From positions 1 through 64,000 of the forward strand of contig CAZXID010000002.1 in the NCBI GenBank assembly GCA_964640325.1: a stretch of DNA of 64,000 nucleotides, given 5' to 3'. Positions within the stretch are counted from its first letter, which is position 1. Each line of letters begins with the position of its first letter. The DNA comes from DAOQAU01 sp964640325 (GTDB lineage Bacteria > Cyanobacteriota > Vampirovibrionia > Gastranaerophilales > Gastranaerophilaceae). Below the pieces are notes generated by a model. It worked only from the letters and a program-made list of their open reading frames with translations. It made no database searches and was not told the DNA's origin. Below, one piece after another: positions 43,104-51,552 of the stretch. The position numbers and the translations under genes are program-made.

Positions 43104-44393
43104 ATGATTGAAAGATATTCATTAAAAGAAATGGGAAAAATTTGGGATTTACAATCCAAATTCAACTACTATTTGCAGGTAGAACTTGCCGTCTGTGAGG
43201 CTTATAGTGAAATTGGCGAAATAAACCAAAAAGATTTTGACAAAATAAAAAAACTGGCAAAATTCGATTTAAAAAGACTTAATGAGATAGAAAAGGAAGT
43301 TAATCACGACGTAATTGCCTTTATAACAAACGTAAATGAAAACTTAGGCGATTTGTCAAAATATTTTCACCTCGGGCTTACAAGCTCAGATGTTATAGAC
43401 AGCGCGCTTGCGCTTCAAATTAAAGATGCTGGCAAAATCATAAACAAAGACCTCGAGGGCGTTATTTTTTCTTTAAAAAAACTTATAAAAAAATATCAAA
43501 AAACTGTCTGTATAGGTCGCTCTCATGGAGTTCACGCAGAAATCATGACTTTTGGAGTTAAGTTGTGCAGCTGGCTTGATGCATTTGAAAGAATGAAAGA
43601 AAACTTTAACTTTGCACTTGAAAAAATAATGGTCGGGCAAATTTCAGGACCGGTAGGAACTTATAGCAATATTTCCCCAAAAATCGAAAAAATAGCCTGC
43701 AAAAAACTTGGGCTTAAGCCGGCAAAAATTTCAACCCAAATAATCGCAAGAGATATTCACGCACAATTTATGCAGTCTTTAGCTTTAATTGCAAGTATAA
43801 TAGAACAGTTTTCAACAGAAATCAGGCACCTTCAAAGAACTGAAGTCTTGGAATTGGAAGAAGGGTTTAAAAAAGGGCAAAAAGGGTCTTCTGCTATGCC
43901 CCACAAGAAAAATCCGATTTCAAGCGAAAATCTTTGCGGACTTGCAAGAATCGTCAGAGCAAATTCCATTGCGGCTCTTGAGAATATAACCCTTTGGCAC
44001 GAAAGAGATATATCACACAGTTCGGCTGAGCGCATAATTTTCCCCGACAGCACAATTTTAATTGATTTTATGCTGGACAGATTTAAAAATGTTTTGGAAA
44101 ATTTGGTAGTACACGAAGAAAATATGTTAAAAAATACAAATCTTTTTGGAGGAATAATTTATTCACAAAAGGTTTTGCTGAATTTAACAAAAAAAGGGCT
44201 TTCAAGAGAAAAAGCCTATAAAATCGTCCAAAGAAATGCCCTTGAGGCCTTTGAAAAAAGTGGGAATTTTAAATCAAATCTTTTAGCGGATAAAGAAGTT
44301 AAAAAATATTTATCGGCAAAAGAAATAGAAACATGCTTCGACACAAAAGATTATTTAAAAAATACGGATAAAATTTGTTCAAGATTTAACTAA
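43104..44393 (+). CDS. purB: Adenylosuccinate lyase
   Basis: Two steps of purine synthesis (SAICAR and adenylosuccinate cleavage). Family signatures: THLGLTSSDVIDSALALQ-like block (HLGLTSSDVIDSALALQI), GRSHGVHAEIMTFG, and the fumarase/ASL loop GSSAMPHKKNPISSENLCG. Length 429 is normal. AAAAGG precedes the ATG. Its stop codon directly abuts the stop of the opposite gene at 44394. Confidence 0.96.
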   Translation: MIERYSLKEMGKIWDLQSKFNYYLQVELAVCEAYSEIGEINQKDFDKIKKLAKFDLKRLNEIEKEVNHDVIAFITNVNENLGDLSKYFHLGLTSSDVIDSALALQIKDAGKIINKDLEGVIFSLKKLIKKYQKTVCIGRSHGVHAEIMTFGVKLCSWLDAFERMKENFNFALEKIMVGQISGPVGTYSNISPKIEKIACKKLGLKPAKISTQIIARDIHAQFMQSLALIASIIEQFSTEIRHLQRTEVLELEEGFKKGQKGSSAMPHKKNPISSENLCGLARIVRANSIAALENITLWHERDISHSSAERIIFPDSTILIDFMLDRFKNVLENLVVHEENMLKNTNLFGGIIYSQKVLLNLTKKGLSREKAYKIVQRNALEAFEKSGNFKSNLLADKEVKKYLSAKEIETCFDTKDYLKNTDKICSRFN

Positions 44394-44975
44394 CTACCAA
44401 TCTTCAGATCCGTATTTCGAGTAACATTTTATGATTTCGTTTATTTTTTCTAGGATTTTTAGGATATTTTGTCTTTCATTTTCGGATACATCCCCTCTTA
44501 GTAAGTTTTTATAAGATAAAATATCTTCTTTGAGCTTTCTGATATATTGTTTTTTTTCTTCCCTTTTCTTGAAAAGCCAACCCTCATAACCGCATCCAGG
44601 AGGCACTACCACCCAAGGATTTGAGGGGAAATTTCTGCATAACTCTGGTCTTTTTTCATAAATACCGCATGAATTATTTTCTTGGATATAACGACAATGA
44701 TAAAAAGTAACTTCATTTTCATCAAAATTTTTTCTATCCGCCCTAAGCTTTGAAAATATATTATCAACGGTCTTTTTACATATTATTGCAGCTTCATACT
44801 TTGAATCGTAAGGTTCAAAAATATTTAAAAAATCTTTGGCATATTCATCACCATTTTGAGCAAGTTCTTTTAATTCATCATGCAAAAGCGGGGAAGTCAA
44901 AACTCTACAACACTTTGCACACATTTTGCAAAGCTCTTGAGGACGATTTTCAATAAAATTTTCTTTTTTTTCCAT
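44394..44975 (-). CDS. YkgJ/CxxCxxCC family cysteine-cluster protein
   Basis: Small cytosolic protein with the zinc/iron-chelate-binding pattern CKMCAKCCR near the N terminus and further cysteines in HCRYI..NSCGIYEKRPELCRNFPSNPW, typical of PF03692. Family function is poorly known (possible metal or cluster binding). ATG 44975 gives 193 residues; a TTG at 44984 is in frame and only five bases after TGGTATAAT (44998-44990), so a leaderless TTG start is an alternative. No Shine-Dalgarno sequence fits either. Confidence 0.8.
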   Translation of the reverse strand: MEKKENFIENRPQELCKMCAKCCRVLTSPLLHDELKELAQNGDEYAKDFLNIFEPYDSKYEAAIICKKTVDNIFSKLRADRKNFDENEVTFYHCRYIQENNSCGIYEKRPELCRNFPSNPWVVVPPGCGYEGWLFKKREEKKQYIRKLKEDILSYKNLLRGDVSENERQNILKILEKINEIIKCYSKYGSEDW

Positions 44976-45093
44976 AATTTTCAATTTTTATTATACCAGA
45001 AAATCAGCTTAATATTTCTTAAATAATTTGCTCAAAGAGCAATTATTTCATGGTTTTTAACTTTATTTATATAAGTGGTGAAAGGTAAGTTTC

Positions 45094-45843
45094 ATGCAAA
45101 ATACGGTAGTAAGCCCTCAAAATATAGCTCCTGCGCAAGCGGTTTCAACTCCACCTGCGGCTAATCAGCCACAGGCAATCACCCAACCAATGGTTAACCC
45201 AGGAGTTGTAAACACTCAAAATCCTCAAAACGTACAAGTTCCTAATTATTCAGGAGTTAATATTCAAATTTTTAATCCCTCGGTAATGGCACCGGGGACA
45301 AATATGACGTATCCGCCGAATTATTACACGACAAATTACGGGCCCCAAGGACAACCTCCACAACCAATGCCTCCTCAAACACCGCCTCAAACTCCCGCTG
45401 CTCCGACAGAAGCAGATAAAAAGAAAACAGAAAAACGAGATATTGTTGAATTAACCGATGATTATATTAAAAATCTCGAAAATTACCTCAACAGTCAAGA
45501 CCCTGAAGTAAGACTAATGGGAGGAAAAGAGGTTTTGGCAAGGCTTCAGGAAGATGACAGCAGAAAAAGCGACAAAGCATTAAATGCCCTTGTTAACAAA
45601 ATGCTGCAAGATCCTTCACAAAAAGTAAGGGTAATAGCACTTGCCGCACTGAATTCGAAAGCAGCCACAGGAGATGATTTAACCGTACAAATTCTTAAAA
45701 ATATGCAGAACAAGAAAACAACAGACGGACAAGATGCCCTTCTGGCTTCCGAAATACTCTTAAAAATGTCAGGCAATACCATAAAAAAAGAATTTGAAGT
45801 AAAAGAAAATAACAAAAAAGATAAAAAAGACAAAAAAGAATAA
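45094..45843 (+). CDS. Pro/Gln-rich protein with HEAT-like repeats
   Basis: A 249-residue protein. Residues 1-110 are low-complexity (Pro, Gln, Asn, Thr; PPQTPPQTPAAP). Residues 115-230 form HEAT-like helices (NYLNSQDPEVRLMGGKEVLARL; MLQDPSQKVRVIALAAL). It ends in a Lys-rich tail (KKDKKDKKE). No signal peptide is seen. AAAGG precedes the ATG. First of a two-gene operon with the membrane protein at 45856. Function unknown; a scaffold role is a guess. Confidence 0.65.
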   Translation: MQNTVVSPQNIAPAQAVSTPPAANQPQAITQPMVNPGVVNTQNPQNVQVPNYSGVNIQIFNPSVMAPGTNMTYPPNYYTTNYGPQGQPPQPMPPQTPPQTPAAPTEADKKKTEKRDIVELTDDYIKNLENYLNSQDPEVRLMGGKEVLARLQEDDSRKSDKALNALVNKMLQDPSQKVRVIALAALNSKAATGDDLTVQILKNMQNKKTTDGQDALLASEILLKMSGNTIKKEFEVKENNKKDKKDKKE

Positions 45844-45855
45844 GGAAAATTAAAA

Positions 45856-46314
45856 ATGAATGTATCAAACATACTGATAAAAACTATAGGGATGGTAGGC
45901 TTGGGCTCCGTACTGTACGATTCACACATTATGGGAAAACAGCAAAGCAAAATTGACCAACATGTAATTAAAACCGACAGTGTACAAAAAACTTTTATTG
46001 ATACGATGTCACTGGATACCCCAAGCAAAACCAAAGACATTTTAAGAAAACAGTTCCTGAATTTTAAATTAAACGAAACATTTTCAACTTTCTTTACAGG
46101 AGCGGCAGGCTATGCTAAAGGATTTGCCAAAATGTTAGTCAACAACATTATTCCTTTCAGCTTGGCAATGGGAACCGTTGTTGCAGCAGGCGCTAACAAA
46201 GCCAAAGGGACCAAAGGCATATTATCAAAAACATTCGGACTGGGTTTGGTAGCATATGGGCTGGTTTATTTACTGCACGATGTGTTTGGAATCTTTAAGC
46301 CCAAAAAATTATAA
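45856..46314 (+). CDS. Small lineage-specific membrane protein
   Basis: A 152-residue protein with an N-terminal hydrophobic segment (ILIKTIGMVGLGSVLY) and two C-terminal helices (IIPFSLAMGTVVAAGA; GLGLVAYGLVYLLHDVFGIF). It ends in basic residues. AAGGAAAA stands before the ATG, 12 bases after the 45094 gene. No family recognised. A terminator follows. Confidence 0.6.
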   Translation: MNVSNILIKTIGMVGLGSVLYDSHIMGKQQSKIDQHVIKTDSVQKTFIDTMSLDTPSKTKDILRKQFLNFKLNETFSTFFTGAAGYAKGFAKMLVNNIIPFSLAMGTVVAAGANKAKGTKGILSKTFGLGLVAYGLVYLLHDVFGIFKPKKL

Positions 46315-46329
46315 AAAAGTTTGCAAAAT

Positions 46330-46360
46330 AAAAAGGCTTGTTTTCAACAAGCCTTTTTTA
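46330..46360 (+). terminator. Terminator after the 45094-46314 operon
   Basis: AAAAGGCTTGTT, TTC, AACAAGCCTTTT followed by T-rich sequence; it could also act for the minus-strand gene ending at 46391. Confidence 0.85.
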
Positions 46361-46390
46361 TACACATCGAGGGGTAACGATTTATAAAAA

Positions 46391-46768
46391 TTATTCTTTA
46401 ATCATTTTAAGGGCGACTTCTTTTGCTGCACTCCCTGACAAGCCTAATTCTTCTTGAACAGCCACCATATTTTCTGTCACTTCTTTTTCAAACTTATTCA
46501 TCATTTCTGTCATTCTTGCTACTACTGCAGGCGAAGTTCCCTCAGCAATTTCAAAAGCTCTTTTTATAGAGGATGAAGCTCCTACACCTATGCCTGCATT
46601 TGCAGCCATAAATCCTAAAACTTCTTCTGCAGATTTATTTTGAATATCCGGTTGTTTAGCTTCCGGCTTTTTTTCTTCAACTTTTTCTTCAGGAGCTTTT
46701 TTTGCTTTTGCGCTCATGCCTGCACCGCCCACACCTAAACTATTTAGCCCTATTCTATCGATTGACAT
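46391..46768 (-). CDS. Small lineage-specific helical protein
   Basis: A 125-residue protein. The N-terminal part is Gly/Ser then Lys/Glu/Pro-rich (EEKVEEKKPEAKQPD); the last 75 residues are helical (EEVLGFMAANAGIGVG, IKRAFEIAEG, ARMTEMMNKFEKEVTENMVAVQEEL). No signal peptide or known motif. AAGGAG lies before the ATG. Function unknown. Confidence 0.6.
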   Translation of the reverse strand: MSIDRIGLNSLGVGGAGMSAKAKKAPEEKVEEKKPEAKQPDIQNKSAEEVLGFMAANAGIGVGASSSIKRAFEIAEGTSPAVVARMTEMMNKFEKEVTENMVAVQEELGLSGSAAKEVALKMIKE

Positions 46769-46952
46769 TTTAGTTTCTCCTTAGATTTCGTATCCACTTT
46801 TTGTTTATCGGTTTAATTTTTAATGACCTTTAGAAAAAAGTCTTTTTTTGTAACAACTTTTTACAAATTGTAATAATTTAAACTATTTTGTAAACCTTTT
46901 GTAAAAAATATGGTAAATTAAGCAATTATAAGCCTTCATCAGTTTTATAAAC

Positions 46953-47567
46953 TTGGGTAGGAATAAAATGCCGATAAAAACAGTTAATAGTGTGAATACA
47001 AACTCGCCTTCTTTCGGGGCGATACCTAAGCCCTTTAAAGTTTTTGAAGGAGCGAAAACACTTGAAATGCTTGAAAAAATGGGCAAATTTTCCTCACCCC
47101 AACAACGATTATTTTTGGGCGTAACGGCATTAATGACCCAACCCTTTATTGACCTTTATAATAAAAGCGTGGATGAAAAAACGAGAGTGGTTTCTTGTGC
47201 AAGAACCCTTGCAAAAAACATAGTTGGAACAATAGTCGGCATAACTGTAAGAGAGCTCTGTATTAGGGCAATTGACTTTTGTACAGAAGTTGATGCCAAA
47301 AAACTAAATAATCCGAAGTATTTAAAGTTCAAAACAGCCTTGCTTCCAAGCAACGTGAAATTTAAAGAGACTACAAGAGAACTTGTTAAGCACAGACAAG
47401 CCCTTGGAACTTTTATAGCACTCGGGGTAATGCTTATTACAAACTTTACCATTGACCTTCCGCTTACCAAAATGATGACAAATTGGTTTACCAAAAAATT
47501 TGAAAACAATGCCAAGAAGAAAATGGAAAAAGAGCAGCAGTCAAAAATACAAGGAGGCTCAAAATGA
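46953..47567 (+). CDS. Lineage-specific membrane protein with SFGA motif, related to the 5323/7009 second half
   Basis: A 204-residue protein. SFGA is at residues 15-18. The block LMTQPFIDLYNKSVDEKTRVVSCARTL fits the second-half motif of the 5323 family (SSRD.NE.RE.S..D), and the hydrophobic segment FIALGVMLITNFTIDLPLTKMM matches the position of its closing helix. Hydrophobic segments alternate with basic loops. TAGGA precedes the ATG. Its TGA overlaps the next ATG by four bases, so the two proteins are coupled. Confidence 0.6.
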   Translation: MGRNKMPIKTVNSVNTNSPSFGAIPKPFKVFEGAKTLEMLEKMGKFSSPQQRLFLGVTALMTQPFIDLYNKSVDEKTRVVSCARTLAKNIVGTIVGITVRELCIRAIDFCTEVDAKKLNNPKYLKFKTALLPSNVKFKETTRELVKHRQALGTFIALGVMLITNFTIDLPLTKMMTNWFTKKFENNAKKKMEKEQQSKIQGGSK

Positions 47568-48310
47568 CGACCTTCTTGCAAAAAAATGTGGACAAAATCT
47601 ATAAGCATTTTTCACACGATTTAGGGTTTATGCTTTTAGTTACAGGCGCAGTAGGCTGGGCACTTTCTTCTATTGCCCATGTTACCGCTGTAGTAGTAAA
47701 CAAAGAAATCCCTAAAGAACAGAAGGATTTTCTTGTCCCTCAAGAAATAGCAGACGCTTTTGTAAACATTGCCGCTTTTGTTGCCATAACACACCAATTT
47801 AACAAATTCGGAACAAAATTGGTTGAATCAGGCAAGCTCACTACCGCACCTATTCGTAATTTTCTGCTTAAAAACTCTCAATCCTTTGAAAACTTAAATA
47901 AAAGAATTGTGGACTCTGACAATTTCATTTCTAAATGTTTTAATAAAATATTTAAAAATGATTCTGCAATTAAACAAAAATTTGAACCTTTCTTCACCAA
48001 AAGAAAATTCAATATAACAGATTCAGATATATTCAAAAATGACAAAAATATTAAAGATGATTTTTATAAATTTTACGACGGTATAGATTTTATTTCTGCC
48101 ACTATCGGCTCGATAATTTCATGCAATATTGTTACCCCTTTGTTAAGAAACGCTTTTGGCGCAAAACGTCAAAAAGAAATTGCCATGCACGACAAGCTGC
48201 ACCAAAGCGGCATCATGTTCACAAAACCAAGAGTCACAATTGATAACTACACCCAAAATATAAACAACAGAACAAGGTTAACAAACCCGAATTCTTCACT
48301 TAAAGTTTAG
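47564..48310 (+). CDS. Lineage-specific membrane protein, partner of 46953
   Basis: A 248-residue protein with hydrophobic segments FMLLVTGAVGWALSSIAHVTAVVV, AFVNIAAFVAI and ISATIGSIISCNIV (each cited in part), separated by polar loops (NKEIPKEQKDFLVPQEIADA). No known domain. An ideal AAGGAGG lies upstream of its ATG within the end of the 46953 gene. The 3' end overlaps the opposite LuxR-type gene by four bases. Confidence 0.6.
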   Translation: MTTFLQKNVDKIYKHFSHDLGFMLLVTGAVGWALSSIAHVTAVVVNKEIPKEQKDFLVPQEIADAFVNIAAFVAITHQFNKFGTKLVESGKLTTAPIRNFLLKNSQSFENLNKRIVDSDNFISKCFNKIFKNDSAIKQKFEPFFTKRKFNITDSDIFKNDKNIKDDFYKFYDGIDFISATIGSIISCNIVTPLLRNAFGAKRQKEIAMHDKLHQSGIMFTKPRVTIDNYTQNINNRTRLTNPNSSLKV

Positions 48311-48525
48311 TCTACAAGCCCTTCCCTAACAGCCTTTACGGCAGCCTGAACCCTGTCTTCGACAGACATTTTATGAAGAATAGAACAAACATAAGCTTTT
48401 ATTGTATGCGAACTCAAAGACAGTTCTTTTGCGATTTCGGTATTACTTTTGCCGGTGGTAATAAGATTAAGTACCTCAAATTCTCTTTTGGTAAGATGTT
48501 TCGAAAAATCTTGGGTTTTTTCCAT
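48307..48525 (-). CDS. LuxR-type (GerE) helix-turn-helix protein, domain only
   Basis: A 72-residue DNA-binding protein that is almost only the LuxR/GerE domain: LTKREFEVLNLITTGKSNTEIAKELSLSSHTIKAYVCSILHKM contains the conserved EREVL-like turn and the recognition helix (cited in part: REFEVLNLITTGKSN, SLSSHTIKAYV). There is no receiver or ligand domain. GAGG stands before the ATG. The Flp pilin genes lie upstream on the same strand, so it may regulate them or be read through from them. Confidence 0.85.
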   Translation of the reverse strand: MEKTQDFSKHLTKREFEVLNLITTGKSNTEIAKELSLSSHTIKAYVCSILHKMSVEDRVQAAVKAVREGLVD

Positions 48526-48560
48526 TAATACCTCAAAGGTTTTTGTAAAAAAATTAAAAA

Positions 48561-48594
48561 GCGGACTGACAACATTATAATACCGTCAGTCCGC
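48561..48594 (-). terminator. Terminator after the pilin genes
   Basis: GCGGACTGAC/GTCAGTCCGC, perfect 10-bp stem; on the minus strand it is followed by TTTTTAATTTTTTT. Its 14-base loop contains TATAAT on the minus strand, which may be the -10 of the downstream HTH gene. Confidence 0.75.
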
Positions 48595-48625
48595 AAAAGT
48601 CTATTTATTAAGTTTTAATAAGATA

Positions 48626-48871
48626 TTAATTTGAAGGGCAACCTGTACACTCGCCTGTTGTGCTGTCATAACCACCGGTGCATCCTATACCGGTACAATA
48701 ATTGTTGCTTGCATTATTACTAACACCGGAAACAGTCTTTCCAGCATTATTTCCTGCATCAGTAATAGTTCCGCCGAGTTTTGTAAGCACAGCTATAGCT
48801 ATTATAGCAACAAGTGCTAAAATCAAGCCATACTCAACAAGTGATTGTGCATGTTTTCTCAAATTAAACAT
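48626..48871 (-). CDS. Flp/Fap-type pilin
   Basis: An 81-residue pilin precursor. The short basic start MFNLRKHAQSLVEYGLILAL has the Flp pattern (Gln-Ser-Leu-Val-Glu-Tyr-Gly, then a long hydrophobic helix), processed by a TadV-type prepilin peptidase. The C-terminal part is Gly/Asn/Cys-rich with four cysteines. It is paired with the very similar gene at 48880. No tad assembly genes are within the window. Confidence 0.82.
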   Translation of the reverse strand: MFNLRKHAQSLVEYGLILALVAIIAIAVLTKLGGTITDAGNNAGKTVSGVSNNASNNYCTGIGCTGGYDSTTGECTGCPSN

Positions 48872-48879
48872 TATATTCC

Positions 48880-49104
48880 TTACTTTTTAGTACATTTTCC
48901 TGTTTCAGGATCAAATGCCCCAAGCCCTGCGGATTGACAATAAGTCTCCCCTGCATTGCCGCTCACATTCTCCACCGTATTGCTTGTGTTATTTCCCATA
49001 TTGCCGATTGTGCCGCCGAATTTGCTCAACACCGCAAGTGCAACGATTGCAACAAGTGCTAAAATCAAACCGTATTCAATCAATGATTGTGCTGTCTTTT
49101 TCAT
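48880..49104 (-). CDS. Flp/Fap-type pilin
   Basis: A 74-residue pilin precursor (MKKTAQSLIEYGLILALVAI...) that closely resembles the 48626 product in its first 45 residues and differs in the tail (two cysteines). Eight bases separate the two genes. GGAG precedes the ATG. Duplicated Flp pilins are usual in tad systems; assembly genes must lie elsewhere. Confidence 0.82.
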   Translation of the reverse strand: MKKTAQSLIEYGLILALVAIVALAVLSKFGGTIGNMGNNTSNTVENVSGNAGETYCQSAGLGAFDPETGKCTKK

Positions 49105-49260
49105 AAAACTCTCCTTTTTATTGTTAATTATATAATTACAATCGGATTATATCATTTTTATTTTTATAATGCAAATGGTTTTTGATTAAGTTGATAAGTT
49201 TATGAGATTATGAGTTTATAAGTTTTGCATTGCCAAACCTCTAAGCTGCCGAACCGCTTC

Positions 49261-49302
49261 TATTTACTATTTACTATTTACTATTTACTATTTACTATTT
49301 AC
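49261..49302. repeat. Six perfect copies of the 7-mer TATTTAC
   Basis: Uninterrupted heptanucleotide microsatellite between the pilin genes and the ABC transporter, 45-51 bases before the likely transporter start codons. Confidence 0.97.
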
Positions 49303-49352
49303 TGTTACCCCCCTTGCAAAAAAATGTGAAATGGTTTAGATTATATATGACT

Positions 49353-50084
49353 ATGATTAAGTTGGAAAATGTAAGAAAGAGTTACAGAACAACACGCATC
49401 CTTAATAACGTTTCATTCTGCGCCCACCGAGACGAGATTGTTGCAATTATAGGCCCCTCGGGCTGCGGCAAAACGACCTTGCTCAAATGTATAGACGGGC
49501 TGGAAAAAATTGATAACGGAACGATTACTATTGAAGGGCATGACATTACCAAAAAAACAAAAGATTTATCAAAATTAAGACAAAATGTCGGAATTGTTTT
49601 TCAGCAATATAATTTGTTTCCACATATGACGGTAAAAGAAAATATTACACTTGCTCCTTTGATTGTAAAAGGGATGAAAAAAAACGATGCCGAAATTTTG
49701 GCCATGATGCTTCTGGAAAAAGTCGGACTGCTTGATAAGATGGATTACTACCCGCATCAACTCTCGGGCGGGCAGGCACAAAGGGTTGCGATAGCAAGAA
49801 CTCTTGCAATGAAGCCCAAAGTAATTATGTTTGATGAGCCCACAAGCGCTCTGGATCCTCATATGAAATCTGAAGTTCTTGAAGTTATAAAAAAGCTTAA
49901 AAATCAGGATATAATTATTCTTCTTGTAACCCATGAATTAAAATTTGCAAAAGAAATCGCAGACAGAGTGGTATTTTTATACAACGGGCAGGTTATAGAA
50001 AATGATTCTGCGCAAAATGTTTTTAATTGTCCTAAAAACGAAATTACAAAAATGTTCTTTGAAAAAATTTCTAAGACGGAATAG
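49353..50084 (+). CDS. Polar amino-acid ABC transporter, ATP-binding protein
   Basis: GlnQ/HisP-type ATPase (about 244 residues). Walker A GPSGCGKTT, Q loop VFQQYNLFPHMTV, signature LSGGQAQRVAIAR, Walker B VIMFDEPTSALDP and switch His VTHEL are all intact. ATG 49353 and ATG 49347 are possible starts; MIKLENVRKSY is the usual N terminus, and no ribosome site is evident. First gene of a four-gene uptake operon (ATPase, binding lipoprotein, two permeases). Confidence 0.93.
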   Translation: MIKLENVRKSYRTTRILNNVSFCAHRDEIVAIIGPSGCGKTTLLKCIDGLEKIDNGTITIEGHDITKKTKDLSKLRQNVGIVFQQYNLFPHMTVKENITLAPLIVKGMKKNDAEILAMMLLEKVGLLDKMDYYPHQLSGGQAQRVAIARTLAMKPKVIMFDEPTSALDPHMKSEVLEVIKKLKNQDIIILLVTHELKFAKEIADRVVFLYNGQVIENDSAQNVFNCPKNEITKMFFEKISKTE

Positions 50085-50095
50085 AAAGTTTTAAT

Positions 50096-50878
50096 ATGAA
50101 AAGACATCTTATATATTTATTTATTTTTAGTTTGGTTATTTTTTCCTCAGGCTGCAAAAAACAAGACGAAACAAGCGATGTTTTGGATAAGGTACTAAGC
50201 CGAGATAAATTAATTGTCGGAGTGAAATTTGACACAAAACCCTTCGGATATATTGATGAAAACCACAATCTGACAGGATTTGACATAGAATTGGCAAAAT
50301 ATATCGCAAAAAACCTTTTAGGAAGTGAAAAAAAGGTAGAATTCAAGCAGGTAACTCCTTCTAATAGAATTTTATCTCTAAACTCGGGACAAATCGACAT
50401 GATTATAGCAACCATGACGATGACACCGGAAAGAAAAGAGGTCATAGACTTTTCAAAACCCTACTATATGGCAGGACAAGCAATTTTAGTGCCCTCTGAC
50501 AGTTCCATTACCTCCATGTCCGACCTGAACGGCAAAAGGGTCATAATCATTTTCGGCTCGACTGCAGAAAAAAACACAAGACTTATGGCTCCTGAAGCAA
50601 AAATTTCAGGTTACAAAACTTACACCAACGGATACAGCGCCCTCAAGCAGGGAAGAGCAGATGCAATAACTTCCGATGACACTATCTTAATGGGCTTTGT
50701 CATGCAGGATGATTCGGTTAAGCTTTTGCCCAAAAGATACTCAAAAGAACCTTATGCGATAGGATTTAGAAAAGGGGAAAGCTCAAAAAGACTCAGGCAA
50801 AGAGTTGATCTGATTTTAGATGAAATGATTAAATCGGCGCAAATGACACAACTTAAGGCAAAATGGGTTAAATACTAA
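50096..50878 (+). CDS. Amino-acid ABC transporter substrate-binding lipoprotein
   Basis: A 260-residue member of binding-protein family 3. A lipoprotein signal ends VIFSSGC, so Cys about 18 would be lipidated. The family entry block is RDKLIVGVKFDTKPFGYIDENHNLTGFDIELA (cited in part: FGYIDENHNLTGFD), followed by DMIIATMTMTPERKEVIDFSKPYY. This resembles glutamate/aspartate or glutamine binders; the ligand is not certain. Stop and next start share one base. Confidence 0.9.
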   Translation: MKRHLIYLFIFSLVIFSSGCKKQDETSDVLDKVLSRDKLIVGVKFDTKPFGYIDENHNLTGFDIELAKYIAKNLLGSEKKVEFKQVTPSNRILSLNSGQIDMIIATMTMTPERKEVIDFSKPYYMAGQAILVPSDSSITSMSDLNGKRVIIIFGSTAEKNTRLMAPEAKISGYKTYTNGYSALKQGRADAITSDDTILMGFVMQDDSVKLLPKRYSKEPYAIGFRKGESSKRLRQRVDLILDEMIKSAQMTQLKAKWVKY

Positions 50879-51552
50879 TGTATGAAATGGATTTTTCAAT
50901 ACTTTTAAAAAATTACCGAATGATAACAGAAGGTATTTTAACGACAATTTCGGTTTCTCTTTTAGCCGGAATCCTGGCATTTTTATTAGGAAGTGTTTTT
51001 GCCTACTTAAGAACAAGTCCGGCTAAATTAATTTCTTCGTGGACAAATTTTATTGTGCTTTGCATAAGAAATATGCCGCTTTTAATATTAATTTATCTTT
51101 TCTACAAAGGATTGCCGTCAATTCATCTTGTTTGGTCTGCATATACCTGCGGCGTTCTGGCCTTGGGCATATATAGCGGATGCTATATATCAGATGCTGT
51201 TATTTCAGGAATAAACGCCGTCCCAAAAGAACATTTTCAGGCAAGTCAAGCCTTGGGCATGAACAGATTTAAGTCTTTTGTTTACGTCGTTTATCCCCAG
51301 GCTATAAGATACTGCGTTCCGATTTTGGGAAATCAATTTATGAGTCTGATTAAAAATTCGTCCCTTGTAAGCTTCATTTCCGTAACAGATATTTTTTATG
51401 TTGTATATCAAGGTATTTCAGACACTTACAGAATATATGAATATTTTATTCTGGCGGTGGTTTTATATTTAATTTTAACCGGCTTTGTACTTTTTGTAAT
51501 AAAAATATTGCAAAAAATTTATACACTTCCCTCGCAGGAGGTGATTGTATGA
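50878..51552 (+). CDS. Amino-acid ABC transporter permease
   Basis: HisM/GlnP-type permease of 224 residues with five or so helices. N terminus GILTTISVSLLAGILAFLLGSVFAYLR; the ATPase-contact EAA-like loop is AVPKEHFQASQALGMNRFKSFVYVVYPQA (cited in part: FQASQALGMNRFKSF). It overlaps both neighbours by one to four bases, so the operon is tightly coupled. Confidence 0.92.
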   Translation: MYEMDFSILLKNYRMITEGILTTISVSLLAGILAFLLGSVFAYLRTSPAKLISSWTNFIVLCIRNMPLLILIYLFYKGLPSIHLVWSAYTCGVLALGIYSGCYISDAVISGINAVPKEHFQASQALGMNRFKSFVYVVYPQAIRYCVPILGNQFMSLIKNSSLVSFISVTDIFYVVYQGISDTYRIYEYFILAVVLYLILTGFVLFVIKILQKIYTLPSQEVIV

